From contig CM055115.1 in the NCBI GenBank assembly GCA_029204225.1, positions 9,415,911-9,479,910 on the forward strand: a DNA stretch of 64,000 nt, read 5' to 3'. Below, in pieces: positions 57,355 to 64,000 of this stretch. Under the pieces are notes generated by a model. That model saw only the letters and a program-made list of their open reading frames with translations. It was not told the origin of the DNA and did no database searches. Position 1 is the stretch's first letter, and each line of letters starts with the position of its first letter. A program made the translations under genes and the position numbers. The stretch comes from Diphasiastrum complanatum. Its lineage: Eukaryota; Streptophyta; Lycopodiopsida; Lycopodiales; Lycopodiaceae.

Positions 57355-59336
57355 GTCCATTGACTATAGGCACGCTTGAGCCCGAGGCTCGAATTGTCGT
57401 ATCGGAGGCAGAGGCATCGAAGGTTTTCATGGAACTTTCAATTTGCCTTTGAAATCGTCAAACTGATCCTCGATAAAGACTGTATCTCTACTGAGTAAAA
57501 TCTGCTAGGTATCGAAGTCGTATAGCTTGGTCAGATGAAGTGTATCCAGTAAGGATGGTCTTGAGTCCTCGGAAGTTGAATTTCTTCCTCGTCTCCTTCG
57601 GAATGTGCGCATAGGTGATGCATCCGAACACTCGAAGGTTCTTCATTGAAGCCTTAGATCCTGTCCAAACCTCATGTGGTGTTTTGCCTACGAGGGCCTT
57701 AGTCGAACATTTGTTTTGGACGTAGGCTGCAATGGATACAGCTTCAACCCAGAAGCTCTTCGACAAAGATTCATGTGTCAGCATACATTTGGCTAACTCT
57801 ACCAGGGTACGATTCTTCCCCTCGGCTAAGCCATTAGATTGAGGCGAATAAGGAGTGATAAATTGTTGTTCAATGCCTTGGCTCTGGCAGTACTCCTTGA
57901 ATTTAGTAGAGATGTACTCTCCACCATTATTGGACCTCAGGGCTTTGATTTGTCTGCCAATTTCTTTCTCTGCATGCTCCTTGAAGATTCTGAAACAATT
58001 GAAAGCTTTTGACTTCTTCTTGATAAAGTACACCAAGCAATCCGCTAGAAACATGTTGATGGCTTGATCTAAATGGTTTCATGGCCAGTTTACAGACTAG
58101 ACAAAGTAGATAATTTGACTTTCCTATCTGGATAGTCGAGATCAACAACAATAGATTGTTTAGACATTTGTTGTACAAAAGAATAATTTAGGTGACAAAG
58201 TCTATAATGCCAAAGTAAACTGTTATTTCTTTGAATAGAAGTACTAAGAGCCTGACTAGAGGTAGAACAACAATGACTTAATCTATCCAATTATCCATGT
58301 CTCTTTCCGAGTGCTAGGATCCTGTCATTCCTATCAACTACTTTACACTCATCGGATTCAAATTCTACTTTATGTCCTAGATCTGTAATTATGCTAGCAA
58401 AGAGTGAATTTGTAGATAGATTCGGTACATGTAGTACATTTCAAAGTAGCTTAGATTGATCGTTCGCAAAGCTCAATCTTACTGTACCTTCACCTTTGAT
58501 AGCATGTATGCTATTGTTGCCCATGTGAACATATCATTTGGTATTGGAAGGCGTATAGGACTCGAAATAGCCAATATGGCTACTCATGTGCTGTGTGGCT
58601 CCGGAGTTCAGAAACCAGGAGCTGTCGTTGGATGTATTTTGATGGCTAGTCATTAAGGCATCATTATCAGATTCTTGAATCGACTCTGGTGCTTCTGTAC
58701 CTGCATTTGCCACTTGTTTCGACTGCCCCTTGGAGTATTCTTTTCTTGCAGTATGCGGCAATCTTGGATGTTGTGGTTGGTTCACCGGAATATGTGCAAA
58801 ATAGCTCATTCTTTGTCGGCTAGTTTGACTGCTCTTGATGTTGTGTCGATTCATGATTTAGCTTTGGTTTCTTTGGGCCTTTCTTCTTTTGTTGAGTTCA
58901 GCCTTTGTTGGTGTATAAGGCATGAGAGTCGACACTTGAGGAAGCAGAGACTTTGTTCCTTCTGCTCTCTTCCTAAAACAACATTGTCATGACTCTTGAA
59001 AGAGTCAATTTTGGGTGTGTCAAGATGATCATCACCCAGCTGTCGTATGAGCTTGGAAAGCATGAAAGCAGTGTCATTACTACATCTTGATCATCTATGA
59101 CATAACCAAAAGTGGCCATTTGCTTTAGCAGATCCTTGAACTGGTTGATGTGATTTGGTAGGGAATCTTCGTTGGTCATCTAAAGGGAGAAAATGTTCTT
59201 TCTTAGATGTAGCTTGGAAGCTACGTCGCGCACATCATACAGAGTGCTCAAGATGTCCTAGACTTCTTTGGGGATCTGAGCTTCATACACATGGCCGATT
59301 TGAGTTTATGATATATTGAGGATGATCAGCGCAAAG
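57355..59336 (-). pseudogene. Copia element D: gag, protease and integrase remnant
   Basis: In coding order from the right: gag (59336-58860) with HINQFKDLLKQMATFGYVIDD and SSYDSWVMIILTHPKL, then linker and protease (58854-58400) with SSWFLNSGATQHMS, in which the first catalytic D is replaced by N. GAG-pre-integrase at 58290-58090 has LLWHYRLCHLN. The integrase core at 58054-57488 has RSNNGGEYIS, in which the second catalytic D is replaced by N, and GLAEGKNRTLVELAK with the E kept. RT and RNase H are missing. Its 5' part is cut at 59336 by the LTR of element C. It matches 1-735 and the deletion derivative at 54.5-56.1 kb. Confidence 0.88.
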
Positions 59337-59611
59337 ACTTAGAATTTGCTTTGTACAGGGACACAGACCATGCTACACAGTAACACAGACAGAAAACACT
59401 CTCCACAGCAAGCTCACATAGCAACTGCATTTCTCAAAATGAAATCACAATGTACATATAGTTGTTCACTCAGGCAACCCATACATGACCCAGGTTGTCG
59501 TTGGCGGGATGCGTGTCCCGTCGACTTGCCTCGTGGCGAGGCCAACTGATCCTTATCCACTGATAGGACCCACAGTACAATAACATAGTGATTCTACTTT
59601 AATTCTAACTC
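59337..59611 (-). repeat. 3' LTR of element C
   Basis: 275 bp, in element sense AGTTAGAATT to AATTCTAAGT, preceded by TAAGGGAGAG. The GC-rich hairpin GCCTCGTGGCGAGGC is kept. Confidence 0.88.
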
Positions 59612-62600
59612 TCTCCCTTAAAGTAGAGTCTACTTTTTATACAGTCATATAGATAGCTTTAACGTCAACAAACTTTACGTACAAAAAGCTTTGATCTAAG
59701 CTTATCAAACTTTTCTCCAGTAAGTGGCCAAATGAAAATATCAGCTAGTTGTTCTTTTGTGCTACAATGAACAACATGAATTTCACGACTCAGCAGCCTC
59801 TCACGTATAAAGTGATACTGAATCTGAATGTGTTTAGTTCTCGCATGGAACATTGGATTCTTTGCTAGCTGAATGCCACTCTGACTGTCGCTATGTAAAG
59901 TCGTGGGATTTTTCTGTTTCATGCCAATTTCTTCCAAGATTTGTCTCAACCATATAGCTTTCTTTGTTGCACTACACATTGCCTTATACTCTGCTTCTGT
60001 GGTGGAAAGAGCAATTGTACTTTGGCTTCTTACTAGACCAGGAAAAGCAACTACCACAAAACTGGAATACATACCCTGTGGTGGATCTACAATCATCATA
60101 GTCACCTCCCCAATCCGCATCCACATAGCCACACAACTCAGGTAAACCATCATGCTTCTTGTAAATCAAGCCATGCTCTGAAGTGCCTTTCACATAACGC
60201 AAAATGCGTTTAGCTGCCTTCCAATGCGTTTCGATAGGTGCTGCCATAAACTGACTTACAATGCCAACATCATAGCATATATCTGGTCTAGTAAGGTAAA
60301 TCAAGCTCCCTACTAACTGTCTATACATCGTAGCATCAAATGACTGTGACTCATCAAGCTTAGAAAGCTTTTTACCTGGTTCAATAGGAGTGTTTACTAG
60401 TTTGCAATCCTGCAACCTAAACCTGTGCAACAACTCTTTGACATACTTCACCTGTGTTAAACCCACTTCATGTCCTTTTTGCCACACTTCTACTCCAAGG
60501 CAGTAATGCATCAGGCTAAGACCTGTCATCTCGAATTGTTCCATGAGGTCTTTCTTGATCATGTCTATCATCTCTTGATTATTTCTCGTAATAATCAAGT
60601 CATCAACATAAAGAGCAATAAAAGCAACCATACCATCAAAGCATAAGACATATAGATTTGGATTAGAATGTGTTCTCGCCATCCCCTTTGAACGAAAGTA
60701 GGCATTGATCCTGCTATACAACGCACGTGGTGCTTGTTTAAGACCATGAAGCGCTTTCTTCAAGCGACATACTTTATTTTCCTGTCCCTTCGCTACAAAG
60801 CCTTCAGGTTGATCCATGAACACTTCTTCTTCTACCTCACCATTTAGAAAAACAGATTTTACATCCATCTGATGCAAAGGCCAACCAAAATGTGAAGCTA
60901 AAACAACAAGTAGACGTAGAGTATTCCACTTACAAACCGGCGCAAAGGTCTCCTCATAGTCGATGCCTTTATTTTGGGCGTACCCTTTCATCACCAATCT
61001 TGCCTTGTGCTTTGCTATACTTCCATCTGCATAATACTTAGTCCTATATACCCATTTGCAACCAATGGATTTCTTGCCAACTGGTGGTTCTACTAAGTCC
61101 CATGTGCTATGCTTAGCAATTGAATCCATCTCCTCTCCCATGGCCTTGACCCAAATGTCATCATCCTTCGCTTCGCCATAAGTCGAACGTTCTTTGCTTT
61201 GAATAATGCTAGATAAGAGAGCATAATTTGCTTCATACCTTTTAGGTTGAGTCTTCTCTCTTGTTGATCTTCATAGCTCTCCCTGGTTAGATGATCCTGG
61301 AAAGTCATCTATGTCGCGGCTCTCCAACAATCTCTCAAACCACTTAGGGACCTTCCTGTCAGGTGATCGGCTTCCTGGTGAAAATGTATCCCACAGTACA
61401 TCCTTCTCTTTGCGTTTGTCACCTGAAACTTCAATCCTTCTTGCACCAAAAGGTTTGTCCCTTCCTCTCCAACCTGTCTCTTGAGGTTGAGTAGTAGTAT
61501 CTTGAGATGTATCCTCGTGTTCATCACTCGGAAGGTCAATAAATGGATCATCATCAGGTGGTATCCTCACTATACCATCTTTCCCAGTGGATGTGTCTAT
61601 CTTCTCAGCATCCTCATCTTCATACATCTTGGATTCATCAAAGATAACATCACAGCTTATATGGATTTTGTTTTCCACTGGATCAAAACATCTATAGCCC
61701 TTCACACCATCATCATATCCTAGGAATATGCACTTGATAGCTTTTACATCAAGTTTACATCTCTCTTCCTTAGGAATCTGTACAAAGGCCTTACATCCAA
61801 AGATTTGCAAGTGGTTCACCTTTGGCTTCTTCTTCATGAATGCTTCCTCAGGTGTTATCTTTGGTATGGCAATGGTTGGACTTCTATTTTGAAGATAGAC
61901 TACCGTGCTACATGCTTCTGACCAAAAATCTTTTGGTAGTTTCATCTCAGCTAGCATAGATCTAGCACTTTCCACAATCGTACGATTCTTGCGCTCAGGT
62001 ACACCATTGAGAGCAGGAGTATGAGCTTGCATAAATTGTCTTTTAATCCCACATTAATCACAAAGATCATTGAAGTCATTACACTTATACTCACCTCCAC
62101 TATATGATCTTAGGACTTTGATCTTCCTACCTGTCTGATTTTTGACCAATGCTTTGAAGCTCTTGAAGTTATCAAATGCATCTGATTTCTTCTTCAAGAA
62201 GTAGATCCACGTCTTACGTGACATATCATCAATAAAGTTCATGAAATATAAGGCTTTACCTAAGGACACGGTCCTCATAGGCCCGCATAAATATGTGTGG
62301 ATTAAATCCAGGATGTTCTTTGCTCTTGCAACACCCCCTTTATTGAACTTCTCTCAATGCTGCTTCCCATATACACAGGATGCGCACATCGATTTCAAGT
62401 GATCTCCAATGGTAGGCAGTCCTGTTACCATCTCCAATTTTCTCATTAAGCTAAGGCTTCCCAAGTTCAAGTGACCAAGCCTCTTATGCCACAACTTAGT
62501 TTGCGATGGAATGGAAGATACAAGTCCGTGTTGCCCCTTAATTGTAAATTGGGCTCTCTTACTCCATCCGCAATAACTTTGAACTTTTGGTTCACATCCT

Positions 62601-62919
62601 TCACAAAGCAACGATCATGGGCGAATTCTACTTTCAACTTTTGATGAGTAATGACTCCAACAGAAAGTAGATTTTTCTTCAAACCTGGTACGTAAAGTAC
62701 CTCCCTGATCATCTTGCTTTTGCCATAAATGGTGCCTATCCCCTAAATCTTGCACACACCACCATTATCCAACACCTTCAAACTACTGAACCAATTCTCG
62801 TTACTTGTCATGTGTCTTGTGGCTCCCAAGTCAATATACCATGCTTGATCATCTTGATTAGATGACAATGCAAATATGAAGATGCTAGAGTCTTCAATCT
62901 CACCCTCATCGACAAGGTT
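59612..62919 (-). pseudogene. Element C pol: protease to RNase H
   Basis: In coding order from 62919: protease with WYIDLGATRHMTSN (D-L-G), LYVPGLKKNLLSVG, GAG-pre-integrase LWHKRLGHLN, integrase core with FIDDMSRKTWIYFL, RSYSGGEYKC (the second catalytic D is Y here) and GVPERKNRTI (the E kept), then the linker and reverse transcriptase at 61141-59984 with CKWVYRTKYYADGS, HQMDVKSVFLNG and ALYVDDLIITRN, then RNase H with STTEAEYKAMCSAT and DSQSGIQLAKNPMFHART. The longest open piece is the 385-codon RT part. Frames change near 62060, 61280 and 60010. Confidence 0.9.
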
Positions 62920-63297
62920 CATTAGAGGAGTTCTAAATCCCAAAAAGACCCTTTGTAAATATTATTTTTATATTTTTTCTCAAATTTTTCTTACACATGG
63001 ACCAATCAAAACACTCAAATTTGAAATCCACGTAACGTAACTTTTTGAGTCCACATTTTGATTCCATACTAAAAATGTCATAGCTTTTTAGTGGTAAGTC
63101 CGAATTTAGCAGAGTTTGGTGGATTAGAAGGTGCTCAACAAGGGATTTCCAATAATATGTTAGATTGCATACTTCTGAACTACGATTAAAAAGTTATGGC
63201 AAGTCAAAAGTATTAGTGTTATAATATTTTAATACTAAAAAAGGCATCTTGCACGAATTCTTAAAGGGTCTTTTTGGAACTCAAAACTCCTCTAATG
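62920..63297. mobile_element. MITE-like element, second copy
   Basis: 378 bp with the same CATTAGAGGAG...CTCCTCTAATG ends and the same position in the host element as 35537-35913. About 95 percent alike by eye. Confidence 0.88.
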
Positions 63298-63666
63298 ACC
63301 TGCTTGTTTTGGTTTCCCCTTGACTTGTTCCGCCAGGAATTTGGGACATTCACTCTTCCAATGGCCCTTTTTACCACAATGGAAGCACTTGTCTTTCTTC
63401 TTAGTTTTACTGGAAGATCTCTCGTCCTCTTGAGACTTGGCAAATTGCTGCTTAGACTTCTTCTTGCCCTTGCCCTTGCCATGTTTTTGGCATGTCGCAA
63501 GTGCCTGATCATCAGTATTTTGATGTCTAGCTTTCACCATTTCTCGCCGTTGCTCTTCCTGCATCAAGATTTCTGTGAGCTCGTCAAAGGTTGGCAATCT
63601 TTCTCTTGATGCTATTCCGCTCACAAACATCTGATAGGGTTCTGCAATGCCGCACAATGCATTGTG
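63298..63666 (-). pseudogene. Element C gag, 3' part
   Basis: From the truncation at 63666: NALCGIAEPYQMFVSGIASR, LPTFDELTEILMQEEQRREM, a basic linker (KGKGKKKSKQQ) and the zinc knuckle CFHCGKKGHWKSEC. It then runs into the MITE-like element. This piece is open. The upstream part of gag is lost at the junction. Confidence 0.88.
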
Positions 63667-64000
63667 CTGCAAAACAATAAAATCTTTTGGAGTCACAATA
63701 CGCGACTATCCAATGTTTAATACTTGGGAGTTTGTTATCAAGTTAGCATAATGTTTGGCCACTTTATGAGCACTCAAAACATTCTTACATATCACACAAA
63801 AATTAGCTGTTCTTTGAACATGAACAGACTCTAATTCAACATCAACAAGAAGACACGGTTGAATTCCAAACATAAACATGACAATGTTCTTGATTCTTGC
63901 TCAATATCTAACTCATAAAAGAATGCTCCTGAATATAGTGTAAACACATTTCCCAACAGGGAAAAGATCAAGGAAAACATATGATATAGGAAAACAGACA
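63667..64000. other. No gene seen
   Basis: AT-rich DNA unrelated to the gag of B; origin not recognised. Confidence 0.45.

Larger units (their letters stand above)
59337..63666 (-). mobile_element. Copia element C, 5'-truncated
   Basis: Same family as B. It starts with a 3' LTR next to CAAAG (59332-59336) in the gag of element D and ends at 63666 inside gag, where the sequence passes into unrelated DNA. No 5' LTR is present. It carries the MITE-like element at the same place as the left half of B. Confidence 0.9.

Overview
The window is land-plant nuclear DNA dominated by LTR retrotransposons. The evidence for a plant is the set of Ty1/Copia polyproteins with tRNA-iMet primer sites, a Ty3 chromovirus with a chromodomain, a plant-specific BYPASS1-like gene, a NIF/FCP1-like gene of plant type and long palindromic satellite DNA. 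The lineage is not determined. The transposon-type gene at 30-40 kb recalls families I associate with lycophytes, mosses, ferns and gymnosperms, but that is recollection and not a test.

Layout. 1-10 kb: broken Copia and Ty3 pieces: a Copia integrase piece, a Copia pol on the + strand (1.57-4.66 kb), a Ty3 gag-protease piece (5.0-6.0 kb), and a lone 5' LTR lying inside a decayed Copia element (6.4-9.3 kb). 10-16 kb: two decayed non-retroviral genes on the minus strand, an FCP1/NIF-like phosphatase (10.9-11.7 kb) and an unfamiliar intron-containing gene with a ParB-like VDGQHT motif (12.8-15.9 kb). 16-29.3 kb: palindromic satellite in three flavours, all built on the same 21-bp near-palindrome. 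A structurally complete Copia element (21057-26917) sits inside it, with LTRs that look identical, a perfect 5-bp target duplication and one 1316-codon ORF. 30.2-40.2 kb: a decayed transposon-like gene on the + strand, split by a chimeric Copia element (31913-39662). 40.4-45.3 kb: the 5' half of a Ty3 element on the minus strand; its LTR faces an inverted second copy, giving a palindrome of about 1.17 kb. 48.8-50.8 kb: the 3' end of a chromovirus. 51.2-51.8 kb: a Copia gag fragment. 52.4-53.4 kb: the one clear host-type gene, BYPASS1-like, on the minus strand with two lesions. 54.5-64 kb: a deletion derivative and a fuller copy of one Copia family, the latter split by a second member of the family seen at 32-39 kb.

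Only the 21.1-26.9 kb element looks able to move by itself. It could supply gag, protease, integrase, RT and RNase H. Everything else carries stops, frameshifts or truncations. The order of events can be read in places: palindrome array before intact Copia; Copia D before element C; gene fragment before element B; a small inverted-repeat DNA element before the copying of the B/C family.

Most worth a second look: the palindrome array, whose core is kept while its spacers differ between blocks; the ParB-like plant gene; the DNA element carried at one site by two retrotransposon copies; and the non-TG/CA LTR ends of the B/C family. No tRNA, rRNA or CRISPR was seen.
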